Shown: in pieces, positions 1 through 6,919 of the stretch
Position numbering within the stretch: the stretch's first letter is position 1
Layout of the letters: the number at the start of each line of letters is the position of its first letter
IMG/VR virus record: IMGVR_UViG_3300043788_000151
Coordinates: 1 to 45,176 of that record
DNA: 45,176 nt
Direction: 5' to 3' (one strand)
Origin: a virus
Notes under the pieces: generated by a model
What the model was told of the DNA's origin: nothing
The model's input: the letters and a program-made list of their open reading frames with translations, nothing else
Database searches by the model: none
Program-made: the position numbers and the translations under genes

Positions 1-99
1 CTTCTTCTAAGGAAATACGTAGTACTAAAGGGGGATAATCAGGCACCGATGTCCCGTATTGGACCTCGATTGCCTGATGTGTATGATTTCATTAGGATC
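1..99 (+). repeat. Regulatory repeat, copy 1 (matches 35323-35422)
   Basis: The first 99 bases recur at 35323-35422 with one difference, a run of three C here against four C there. The element contains a palindrome with arms ATCAGGCA (38-45) and TGCCTGAT (71-78), whose inner arms GTCC and GGAC also pair. A sigma-70-like promoter overlaps it. Both copies sit directly upstream of rightward genes, which suggests a shared control region. The copies differ, so this is a real repeat and not an assembly duplicate of one locus. What lies to the left of base 1 is not visible. Confidence 0.8.
59..87 (+). promoter_or_regulatory. Sigma-70-like promoter in repeat copy 1
   Basis: TTGGAC (59-64) and TATGAT (82-87) are separated by 17 bases, the optimal spacing for a housekeeping sigma-factor promoter. 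The -10 box matches the consensus at 5 of 6 bases and the -35 box at 3 of 6. The -35 box lies inside the palindrome described for the repeat, so a protein bound there would block RNA polymerase. It would drive the small terminase gene about 50 bases downstream. This is inferred from sequence only. Confidence 0.5.
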
Positions 100-137
100 T
101 GTCCGGTTCGTGTCTCGGATGCGATAAACTTGTCGTG

Positions 138-665
138 ATGGCTGTGTGGGACAGACAGGAACAGGAATCGGAAGAAAGCTGGGCGTTATTCAAGGCTTAC
201 AGAGATTCCAACCCCCCTAGGCGACTATATAACACCTGTGTCCCTGGCGATACCCGACGCCCGCCCCAGGTGCTGCTAGACCTGAGCCGCAACGGCGGCT
301 GGGAAGAGCGCGTGGTGGCTTACGATCGGCATCTAGACGGAATCAAACAGGAAGAGAACGAAAAGCTGCTTCGCCAGACGGCTCAGGAACGCCAAGCCAA
401 GCACCTTTGGCTAGTTCAGGACCTCAGGGATCTCGCCTATGACCAGGCGATGAAGCGGCTCTTAGAGGCTCAGTCCTCGGAGTTGCCAACGCTTTCCGTT
501 TCCGATATTATAAAACTTGCTGACACTGCCGTGAAGTTGGAACGTCTTTCGCATGGGGAAAGCACTGAGAATCTTGGAACGCCCAAGAACTTCAGGTCTC
601 TTTCCGATGAGGAGCTAGCCGCGTGGCGTAGGCTCGAAGCGAAAGTTCGTGGAGATGTCGAATAA
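138..665 (+). CDS. Terminase small subunit-like protein
   Basis: This 175-residue protein resembles a family of phage small terminase/DNA-recognition proteins. It has an N-terminal segment of the form WALFKAYRDSNPPRR, then a W-E-E-R-V-x-A-Y-D-R-H-L motif, and a charged helical middle ending in a segment like VKLERLSHGES, all typical of that family. Small terminases bind the packaging start site and load the large terminase. Here the large subunit is encoded 19 kb away on the other strand (19513-20958), which is unusual. ATG at 138 is preferred, with GTG at 135 as an alternative. The 3' end overlaps the HNH gene by 11 bases. The family assignment is from pattern memory and is moderately sure. 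Confidence 0.6.
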   Translation: MAVWDRQEQESEESWALFKAYRDSNPPRRLYNTCVPGDTRRPPQVLLDLSRNGGWEERVVAYDRHLDGIKQEENEKLLRQTAQERQAKHLWLVQDLRDLAYDQAMKRLLEAQSSELPTLSVSDIIKLADTAVKLERLSHGESTENLGTPKNFRSLSDEELAAWRRLEAKVRGDVE

Positions 666-921
666 GCACGGTTCGAAGTGGATCCGTAAAGAACGCAGGC
701 AAGCAATCTACGAACGTGACGGTTTCCGTTGCGTCTATTGCGGCAGATCTGCCAACTTGACGTTGGATCATAAAAAGCCTCGGTCGCTGGGGGGTGGGAA
801 CGAAACCGACAACCTGGTAACGGCTTGCCGGTCCTGCAACTCGAGGCGACAGGATCGGGTGTCGCACGTGGAGCAATTGAGGCTCTTTGAGACTTCAATC
901 TCTATAATTTTTTGCTCTTAG
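655..921 (+). CDS. HNH endonuclease next to the small terminase
   Basis: This 88-residue protein is a compact HNH nuclease. It shows CVYCG, then LTLDHKKPRSLGG (the HNH His is in the DH pair), N-E-x-D-N-L-V and CRSCNSRRQ, so the two CxxC pairs form the structural zinc site. HNH proteins encoded beside terminase genes are known to take part in cos-type DNA packaging in HK97-like phages, and that role is possible here. A free-standing homing endonuclease is the alternative. The ATG at 655 lies inside the end of the small terminase gene, so translation is probably coupled. Confidence 0.85.
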   Translation: MSNKHGSKWIRKERRQAIYERDGFRCVYCGRSANLTLDHKKPRSLGGGNETDNLVTACRSCNSRRQDRVSHVEQLRLFETSISIIFCS

Positions 922-1014
922 ATTTCAAAGACTTACGAGGACACTTTCGGGCATACCGGCATTCTAGGTAGTAGGATAGCTTGGAACTTTCGTTCACACC
1001 CCACTCTAATAAAA

Positions 1015-1074
1015 TCAAGCACTTAGCACTATGTAATGGCACGTATTTGACCTTGTGTAATTTCAAGCACTTAG
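1015..1074 (+). promoter_or_regulatory. Paired direct repeats flanking a TGGCACG element
   Basis: TCAAGCACTTAG occurs at 1015-1026 and again at 1063-1074. Between them lies TGGCACG (1037-1043), the same -24 heptamer found at the three sigma-54-type promoters of this window. Here it is followed by TATTTGACC, so the -12 half is imperfect (TTGA one base too close, or TGAC at the right distance). The downstream gene has a normal ribosome-binding site (AGGAGAG), unlike the genes behind the three perfect elements. The 160-base gap 922-1081 holds nothing else that I recognise. Confidence 0.4.
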
Positions 1075-1081
1075 GAGAGTT

Positions 1082-1360
1082 ATGAAAAGCACGGAAGATA
1101 AGAACGCGTACGAGGCGATGTTGATCGGTACGTCCTTGGACGAGCTGCCTTCGTTCGCAAGGAATCGCGTCTTGCGGCTAGCAGAAAAGAGGGGGTTCTC
1201 GGAAGGTCGCTGGACTTCTCGGAAGAACCTCACGCTATTAGCCCGAGCCGCCAGAATCGCCAGGGACAAGATGCTAGATGAGGGTCTGGTCCTGGGGTTG
1301 GATGAGACCGACCGTTTCATGCACCGAATGTGTTCCTGGCTTGGGCTCGCGGTTTCATGA
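1082..1360 (+). CDS. Small hypothetical protein
   Basis: I do not recognise this 92-residue, basic and largely helical protein. It is rich in Arg and Ala, and segments such as LLARAARIARDKMLDEGLV suggest amphipathic helices. It has a clear Shine-Dalgarno sequence (AGGAGAG) about five bases before the ATG. Its stop codon overlaps the start of the RuvC-like gene in ATGA, so the two are co-translated. A role beside the resolvase, such as DNA binding, is only a guess from position. Confidence 0.65.
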   Translation: MKSTEDKNAYEAMLIGTSLDELPSFARNRVLRLAEKRGFSEGRWTSRKNLTLLARAARIARDKMLDEGLVLGLDETDRFMHRMCSWLGLAVS

Positions 1361-1776
1361 TCGCGGTAGATCCTGGCAATAGCACCGGTATCGCCGTCTT
1401 CGCGAACGACCACCTAACCCACGTGTGGAGGGTGTCTGACATGGGCGAGGCGGAAATCATGGCGCCTCTCGAGGGGGAAAGGGTCATCATCGAACGCCCC
1501 ACCATCTACCCGAAGATGAGAGTTCCGCCGAACGATATTTTAACCCTAGCGATTAGGGTCGGGCGCTATCAAGAATGGTACGAGAGCCGAGGCGCGCGCG
1601 TGACCCTAGTGGAGCCTCGCACTTGGAAGGGGCAGGTCCCTAAGCCAATTCACCACAAGAGGATTATCGCCAAACTCTTCACGAACGAGCTGAGAGCATT
1701 GGGTGAATACCGCACCCAAATCGACGTGATAGACGCCGTAGGGCTCGGGCTGTGGGCGCTAAAGCGGCTGGTCTAA
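1357..1776 (+). CDS. RuvC-like Holliday junction resolvase/nuclease
   Basis: The 139-residue product has the RNase H-fold pattern of RuvC-type nucleases. MIAVDPGNSTG places the first catalytic Asp at residue 5, Glu46 lies in VIIERP, and a C-terminal D-V-I-D-A-V segment gives Asp123 and Asp126. Such phage enzymes cut branched DNA before packaging or during recombination. I chose the ATG at 1357 because it overlaps the preceding stop as ATGA and begins at the family's N terminus; an upstream ATG at 1330 would add nine residues. The 3' end overlaps the convergent fibre gene by 18 bases, and no terminator is visible between them. Confidence 0.8.
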   Translation: MIAVDPGNSTGIAVFANDHLTHVWRVSDMGEAEIMAPLEGERVIIERPTIYPKMRVPPNDILTLAIRVGRYQEWYESRGARVTLVEPRTWKGQVPKPIHHKRIIAKLFTNELRALGEYRTQIDVIDAVGLGLWALKRLV

Positions 1777-3075
1777 GGGCAGTCCGCTTCGGAGCGAGTT
1801 CTTGAAGAACAGGTTGTCGAACGTGAGGAAGCCCTGCAAGTTCGCGCAAATCCTCGCTCTGTTGTAGTTCGTCGCAGACCCTGAGTTGTTTGACGAAGGG
1901 AACCCCGACGATCCTGGCCACCAGTTTTGCCCGCCGTCGATAGAGAAGATCTGGTAGTTCGCGCCGGCTGCAACAGGCTCCGTGGTCGTGGCGACAACCA
2001 ACGCGCCAACAGCCGCCATGTCCGCTATTTTGAAACCTGTCCCGCTAGAGGTCCACAAGGGCGATGACGTAGACCACGTCATGCCGCCGTCCACGGATAG
2101 GTACATCACAGAGTTGCCGCCCGAAAGCTTCGCCGCAAGGATCCACGTCGGACCTCCAGTCAGAGACTGTTGGGTGAAGGCAAGGGCGCAAAGAGAAATG
2201 TTAGCGGGGAAGGTGTACGTAGCCGTATTCCACGTGAGCCCGCCGTCCAGCGAGTACTGCATCAGGCTGTTCGACCACATCAGGATCGTATAGGATTCTT
2301 CGAAAGCCGGCAGAGGCGTAGCCAATCGCACGGTGCCTAGGTTGACGATCGGCGGGGTGGTGTCGGTCCAAGATGAACCGTTGTAAGAACTGATGAGTCC
2401 AGCAGCCGGTCCCGTAGTGGGAGCAAGCACCACGATGGTATGCACGTTCAGGGACCCATCGACCACGCTGCAAATGTCGCAATCGTTGACCACGAAGCCT
2501 TGGCTGATGGTTCGGATGAGACTCCAGGAACCGCCAGAGAACTTGTAGACCTTCGCCGTGGTAAGAGCGTTGGCTGTCACGACCAGCCAATATACACCCG
2601 CGTTCTGGGCATCCGCCGTTATGGCGCACTTGGTGATACCAATGCTGGAATAAGGAATGAGCGTGCTGCCCAGCTGAGTCCAAGACGCTGCGATGTCCGT
2701 ACCGTTGCCGCGCCAAATGTTCAGGTTCGGGCTAGGGTTGCCGTCAGTATCAGCGATGATCCAAGACTGTTCCGTGCTCGAATCCCAGCAAGCCGCCAAC
2801 ACCGATCCGCCCGAGCCGCTAAGGGGCTGTTGGGACAGCATGAAGTTCAGCGCCGCTACCGAACCGTAAAGCCAACGCCCGTTTTCCAACCCTTGGGAGG
2901 TTTGGTTCCACAGCCAATTCGCGTTTTCCGCGGCAGGTTTCGTGTCGGGGGTGAAGTACGTTCCGCCTGGTTGCACCTTCAGCGGTGTGCCGGACCACGG
3001 CTGAGAACCTGCCGGGTAGTTCGTGCCAGGCGCCCAAACCGTCAACGGCGGCTGAAGTCCGATTTGCTCACTCAT
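1759..3075 (-). CDS. Tail fibre/receptor-binding protein with Asp-box repeats
   Basis: The 438-residue product begins with a short Pro/Gly-rich segment and then forms a probable beta-propeller. At least three Asp-box (BNR) repeats of the S-x-D-G-G-x-x-W type are visible: SLDGGLTW, SVDGGMTW and SIDGGQNW. Asp-boxes occur in sialidases and other propeller proteins, and in phages they occur in carbohydrate-contacting fibres. It is the last gene of the baseplate operon, directly after the tail protein I-like gene (ATGA overlap), which is the usual place for a fibre. I see no clear sialidase active site, so binding is more likely than cleavage. Confidence 0.7.
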   Translation of the reverse strand: MSEQIGLQPPLTVWAPGTNYPAGSQPWSGTPLKVQPGGTYFTPDTKPAAENANWLWNQTSQGLENGRWLYGSVAALNFMLSQQPLSGSGGSVLAACWDSSTEQSWIIADTDGNPSPNLNIWRGNGTDIAASWTQLGSTLIPYSSIGITKCAITADAQNAGVYWLVVTANALTTAKVYKFSGGSWSLIRTISQGFVVNDCDICSVVDGSLNVHTIVVLAPTTGPAAGLISSYNGSSWTDTTPPIVNLGTVRLATPLPAFEESYTILMWSNSLMQYSLDGGLTWNTATYTFPANISLCALAFTQQSLTGGPTWILAAKLSGGNSVMYLSVDGGMTWSTSSPLWTSSGTGFKIADMAAVGALVVATTTEPVAAGANYQIFSIDGGQNWWPGSSGFPSSNNSGSATNYNRARICANLQGFLTFDNLFFKNSLRSGLPLDQPL

Positions 3076-3692
3076 AATGTATCCTCACACGCCATTAGTA
3101 AACCACCCACGGCAGAATCCGAAACCGACGACCAACCCGCCTCACCTACCAGAGGATCAGACACTGAAGTCCAAGAAAAGTCGTTGCCGTCGACCCATGT
3201 CGAGTAGATAAAAAGACCTCGAGTTCCAGCACTCTTCGCCAGGTTCAGATAGTAAACAAAGTTGTTCGGTGTGGAGATGAGCGCGGTTTCGATGTCCGAA
3301 AGTTGCACCACGAACGTGGCATGAGGAACGACGTAGTAGATCGGGATGTTATCGCCTTGCGCCGCCAAGGTAGCCACGGCAACGATATCGGCGGAGGTGC
3401 CTTGGGAATTGTTCGCTCTTATCTGAAGGAGCACCTCTGCTAGCAACTCAGCATCGTTCGAGGTGTTGCGCTTCAACCCCACGATGCCCGCCAGCTGTGT
3501 CAGCGCATCGCCTATGGGCGGAGTCGACAACAGCCCAGCCGTGATAACCCCCCACAGCATGTTCTCAATCTCTTGGCATCTGTTCAGAAACGCCGTAAGA
3601 AGTCCGGAGATGACTCGCTTGGACTTGTAATGGTCCGTGAGAAACGCAAGCCCCTCAGAGAGATGGTTCGTGTCTTGGGTGGGGTAGGTCAC
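3072..3692 (-). CDS. Baseplate/tail protein, DUF2612-like
   Basis: This 206-residue protein matches the pattern of DUF2612-type tail proteins encoded after baseplate J. It has an N-terminal helical region with a segment like FLNRCQEIENMLW, an L-x-x-L-A-G-I-V-G-L-K-R segment, and N-N-S-Q-G-T followed by a small beta domain. In other contractile phages the protein in this slot links the baseplate wedge to fibres. The start is GTG in a GTGA overlap with the baseplate J stop. The stop in turn overlaps the fibre start. Confidence 0.65.
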   Translation of the reverse strand: MTYPTQDTNHLSEGLAFLTDHYKSKRVISGLLTAFLNRCQEIENMLWGVITAGLLSTPPIGDALTQLAGIVGLKRNTSNDAELLAEVLLQIRANNSQGTSADIVAVATLAAQGDNIPIYYVVPHATFVVQLSDIETALISTPNNFVYYLNLAKSAGTRGLFIYSTWVDGNDFSWTSVSDPLVGEAGWSSVSDSAVGGLLMACEDTL

Positions 3693-4885
3693 AGCCCGTT
3701 CACCACGATCCTAGAGGTGTCCCCAAGAGGGATGACAAGCTTCGTGAAGAACAGGTTAGCTGTCCCGGCCGGACTAGGCGACAAACCAAGGGTAAACGTG
3801 GGCACGTCGATAACGCCCGGGATGGTAAGAGCGATCGCACGAATAGCCAACGCCACTACTTCTGAACCCAACCCCAAGTTTGTGTTCGTGTAGGCGACTA
3901 CAGCGGCTTTTACCAAAGGGGCGATAGTGCTGGCGGTCACGCCCGTGGCGAGGGTGCAAGTGAAGGAAAAGTAAAGCAGGGCTTGAGTTGCACGGTCGAA
4001 CACCATGTCGTAGGTGTTGCCGTTCTGGTCCGTGGCGACCCCTGACAGGTTCCCGTTTCCGGGGATGCCGCTGGGTTGGTCGTTGAAGAGGGTTTGCGCG
4101 ATATCCGCGTTGGCAGCCAGTGGCGAAGGTCCGTCCCAAATCACGGCATGGTAGCTATGAGGGATGTCCCCAATGCCGTTGATATGGTCGGTGTCGTTCG
4201 TCAGCACAGCAGCATCGATGACGCCAGCTACCTCCAAAAGGTCGCCCTGCATCGCCGCCCAAGTCGAAGCGCCTTCAGCCGACAGCTCTTGATCTTGCCG
4301 TAAACGATATGCGGTGTCCGTCTCTTCATCCGTCCCTAGCGTAGCGTCTACGGCGTTGCTAATGCTGGTCCAGCCCGTTACAGGGACAGCGATGTTGTTT
4401 AGCGTGGTGGCGTTGGCGACGGTCGGACCGGTTTGCGTACAGATAAAAACCGCGTTCGAAACGGTCACAGGTGTGGTGCCTGTGACCGTAATATCATCCC
4501 TGTTGGTGAACTGGACGTCCGGCTGTCCCGAAACGTTCGCCGTAAGCGTGCCCGATTCGTAGACACCTGTCATCGAAAAGACGAGCGTGCATTCAAGAGC
4601 TACGGACGGGGTAGCCGTAAGACGTTTGGATCCGGTCAAGGTTCCGATGTTGTCGAGCTGAGGACCTTCGGCGTTGTCCCTAGAGAGGGAGTTGTAGGCG
4701 ACACCACCAAGCTCCCAAAGCTCAGCCAGCTTCTCCGCCATGATACCGTTCAGCTGTCCAATAGGCTCCTCCGGAGAGGTGTCGAGCTGTGCATCAATGT
4801 TGGTAAGCTCGTCCGCTTCGATATCGGCAAGGATGTCTTGTACGGTAGGAGCAACAAAGCCGACCGGTGTAACGCCCGTGCTCAT
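3689..4885 (-). CDS. Baseplate J-like wedge protein
   Basis: This 398-residue protein has the hallmarks of the baseplate J family (P2 gpJ, Mu gp47). The N terminus carries PTVQDILADIEADEL and a helix with EPIGQLNGIMAEKLAELWEL. Next comes L-D-N-I-G-T-L-T-G-x-x-R, and then a beta-rich core with a Y-R-L-R-Q-D-Q-E segment. It forms the wedges around the baseplate hub. The order gp25-like, J, DUF2612-like, fibre is the standard contractile baseplate order. Both ends overlap neighbours by four bases. Confidence 0.9.
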   Translation of the reverse strand: MSTGVTPVGFVAPTVQDILADIEADELTNIDAQLDTSPEEPIGQLNGIMAEKLAELWELGGVAYNSLSRDNAEGPQLDNIGTLTGSKRLTATPSVALECTLVFSMTGVYESGTLTANVSGQPDVQFTNRDDITVTGTTPVTVSNAVFICTQTGPTVANATTLNNIAVPVTGWTSISNAVDATLGTDEETDTAYRLRQDQELSAEGASTWAAMQGDLLEVAGVIDAAVLTNDTDHINGIGDIPHSYHAVIWDGPSPLAANADIAQTLFNDQPSGIPGNGNLSGVATDQNGNTYDMVFDRATQALLYFSFTCTLATGVTASTIAPLVKAAVVAYTNTNLGLGSEVVALAIRAIALTIPGVIDVPTFTLGLSPSPAGTANLFFTKLVIPLGDTSRIVVNGL

Positions 4886-5268
4886 CTCTTCACCACGAAG
4901 GGCGAACCAGGACCACCCGTAATCACGTAGGCGCCGTCTACCTCAGCTTGCATTTGCATCGAAGCCTGCCTCTGGTTATTGATCTTCACTGTCAAAAAGT
5001 CTACCTTCGTGACACCCGGCACGCTCAACACGATGTTAGTGAACAGGCGCTCAAGCACTGTAGGATCGGGGTTCTTCACGGCAATCAGTTGATAGAAAGG
5101 CAGCCCTTGAGAGGAGTCCAAGAACCACTCCCCAAGGAACAGAAGAAACCTGTTGGTCAACTTCTGAGCCGCACAATCCGCCACGTCCTTTATCAGCGTG
5201 AGGTGCTTCGAGCCGTTCGCCGCCGTAAGCAGCAAATCCCCGGTTCCGTCTTGCTGCAAACAGCTCAT
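4882..5268 (-). CDS. gp25-like baseplate wedge/sheath initiator
   Basis: The 128-residue product carries G-E-W-F-L-D-x-x-x-G-L-P-F-Y (within residues 46-60), characteristic of the gp25/Mu gp46-type wedge protein that starts sheath polymerisation. Downstream is a short beta domain typical of the family. It lies between the spike and baseplate J genes, which is its usual position, with ATGA overlaps on both sides. The length is normal for the family. Confidence 0.85.
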   Translation of the reverse strand: MSCLQQDGTGDLLLTAANGSKHLTLIKDVADCAAQKLTNRFLLFLGEWFLDSSQGLPFYQLIAVKNPDPTVLERLFTNIVLSVPGVTKVDFLTVKINNQRQASMQMQAEVDGAYVITGGPGSPFVVKR

Positions 5269-5939
5269 TGTGCCTTCACCAAAGCGCTCGCCACGTTCCC
5301 GGGGGAAGTGTAGGCGTGGGGGAAGGATGCGCCGCCTGAGCCCGGAACGAAGGTGGAGAAGGCGGTAGCGATCTTCGCCAACTCGCCGGCAACCAGGCTA
5401 GCCAGAGCCACGAAGTCCGAACCTGTTGCGCCTAGTTGGATAGAGGTCCCGTCAAAACGAATCTGGGCTTGGCTTCCGTCCGTTCCGATGATGGTGAAGG
5501 TCGATGTAGACGCCGCATCCGTCGCCACGTCCGCGTCACATAAGGCGGCAGGCAAGCAGAAAGCCGCATCAGGCGCGAACCTTCGGGTGTTGACGGGCGA
5601 CATGCCGGTTTGCCCAGCCGTGCGAAAAGCCGAATCGTCAAGGTCCTGGAAAAACACTTGGACCGTATCGCCAGGGTCTAGCGGACCTGCGATGATGAAA
5701 CCTCCGGCACGTGGCCACGCGACTTTGACCTTAGGATAGATGGGCCAATCCTCGTCGGTTCGCACGCCGGTTTGGGGGTCGAACCTAGGGTCTTTGACCC
5801 CAATCTGAATGTCCGCTTCGAAGGTCGCAGGGTAGTACGCCACGACCAAAGCCGGCAAGGCGTGGTAGTGGTTCGAGGTTTCGGTCTCTGCGCTAGCCCG
5901 CGCTAATTCACTGAGAGTGGTGGATCGAGTTAGGGACAC
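5265..5939 (-). CDS. Baseplate spike protein (gpV/gp138-like)
   Basis: The 224-residue product resembles the membrane-piercing spike. It has an N-terminal OB-like domain with HYHALPALVVAYYP and IYPKVKVAWPR, a D-P-G-D-T-V-Q-V-F-F segment, and a beta-helical region with FTIIGTDGSQAQIRFDG. Open reading continues upstream to 6035, but that part overlaps the HNH gene. I therefore prefer GTG at 5939, which follows AAGGTG and overlaps the HNH stop. A gpV-type spike gene normally follows the hub gene, but the hub here is on the other strand at 44251. Confidence 0.75.
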   Translation of the reverse strand: MSLTRSTTLSELARASAETETSNHYHALPALVVAYYPATFEADIQIGVKDPRFDPQTGVRTDEDWPIYPKVKVAWPRAGGFIIAGPLDPGDTVQVFFQDLDDSAFRTAGQTGMSPVNTRRFAPDAAFCLPAALCDADVATDAASTSTFTIIGTDGSQAQIRFDGTSIQLGATGSDFVALASLVAGELAKIATAFSTFVPGSGGASFPHAYTSPGNVASALVKAQ

Positions 5940-6433
5940 AAGAGCACCTTGCGCCTGGCTGCCGGCCAGTGGGAGAAGACCTCGGATGCTAACTCTTCGC
6001 CCCAATTGCTCATGGCGAGATTCACAGCCCAGCAAACCACTCGAATATTGTCGTACACGTAGCCTTTGGACGGTTCGATTCTGTCTAAAGATGCGCTGAA
6101 AGGGTCTGGTCCTAGTTTCCTTCCCCGCCCCTTTACCCCAAAAGGCAGCCCTGTAATTTCGCAGAAACCCGCACCAATTCGTGTTCTTAGTTGGGGTATG
6201 TAATCCCTTAGATTGAAGGGAATGCCTTTTCTTTTAGCTCGCTGCTCAGCATCTGAGACCATGTGCTGAGTAGGATCTTTTGCGTATCGGGATAGGCGGC
6301 TCTCCTTCTCTGGATGAGCTTTTCGATACGCTGTTTTATATTGTCGTTTACAGTCAATACACCAAAGAGGATAGTGTTCGTTGTTGTAGAACAGAACATC
6401 TTCCTTGAAAACCGAACAGCGAGAACATTGCCT
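5930..6433 (-). CDS. HNH homing endonuclease inserted between tube and spike genes
   Basis: The 167-residue protein starts with a zinc-ribbon-like CSRC...CIDC pair followed by basic helices. Its C-terminal nuclease region carries F-C-E-I-T-G-L-P, the D-P-F-x-A-S-L-D-R-I-E-P segment and NIRVVCWAVNLAMSNW, a pattern common in phage HNH homing endonucleases. ATG at 6433 begins at the first conserved motif, and an in-frame ATG at 6478 is possible. It sits exactly where most myophages encode chaperone, tape measure and hub genes between tube and spike. It also lacks a good ribosome-binding site. Confidence 0.8.
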   Translation of the reverse strand, partial: RQCSRCSVFKEDVLFYNNEHYPLWCIDCKRQYKTAYRKAHPEKESRLSRYAKDPTQHMVSDAEQRAKRKGIPFNLRDYIPQLRTRIGAGFCEITGLPFGVKGRGRKLGPDPFSASLDRIEPSKGYVYDNIRVVCWAVNLAMSNWGEELASEVFSHWPAARRKVLLCP

Positions 6434-6464
6434 CATGTAGAGTGTTCGTAGAACACATGTAGGA

Positions 6465-6911
6465 CTAGTTCCCACCATCCAATCTTGCTGAGGTAACCGC
6501 AGTAAGCTCCCAAACCCTCTCCGTCGCCTCGCGGTCGAACGTCATGTCCGGGGGCTTGCTGATCCAACACGAAGCCGCTGCGATAGCCGTAGTGCCTTGG
6601 AGGTCCGAAACCAACATAGGACCAACACCCGCGCCGTTCGAGCCGAGCTTGTCCAGCAAGTTGATTGCGCTAAGGAAGACGTTGCCACCCGAAGACTGCA
6701 TCAGGTGGAGCTTGATTTTGATGACTGCGTTGTTCGTCTTGGATCGCGTAACCTCGCCGTCAGTGCCGACCTTGACGGTGAAGTCCTCTGCCATTTGCTC
6801 GATTTCAAGGAACACGCCGTCGTTCAGACCACTCGAGATGGGCACACCCATGAAAACCATGGCGACCTGATCCGCGTCGTAAATCTTCGTGCTATTAGAA
6901 CCGAAAGACAT
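6465..6911 (-). CDS. Tail tube protein (DUF3277-like)
   Basis: This 148-residue protein resembles the small tail tube proteins encoded just after the sheath. It opens with YDADQVAMVFMGVPISSG, has an F-x-V-K-V-G-T-D-G-E-V-T-R-S strand and ends with a beta pair around ERVWELTAVTSARLDG. It polymerises into the inner tube around the tape measure. A GAGG ribosome-binding site precedes the ATG. Length and position after the sheath gene (gap of eight bases) fit the family. Confidence 0.85.
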   Translation of the reverse strand: MSFGSNSTKIYDADQVAMVFMGVPISSGLNDGVFLEIEQMAEDFTVKVGTDGEVTRSKTNNAVIKIKLHLMQSSGGNVFLSAINLLDKLGSNGAGVGPMLVSDLQGTTAIAAASCWISKPPDMTFDREATERVWELTAVTSARLDGGN

Positions 6912-6919
6912 TGATTACC

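Noticed and set aside
959-968. Ten-base match of GCATTCTAGG to 35423-35432
   Set aside because: It might be a second half of the duplicated control region, but ten bases can match by chance in a window this size.
5940-6035. N-terminal extension of the spike protein
   Set aside because: It lies wholly inside the HNH gene and does not resemble spike sequence; the GTG at 5939 is better placed.
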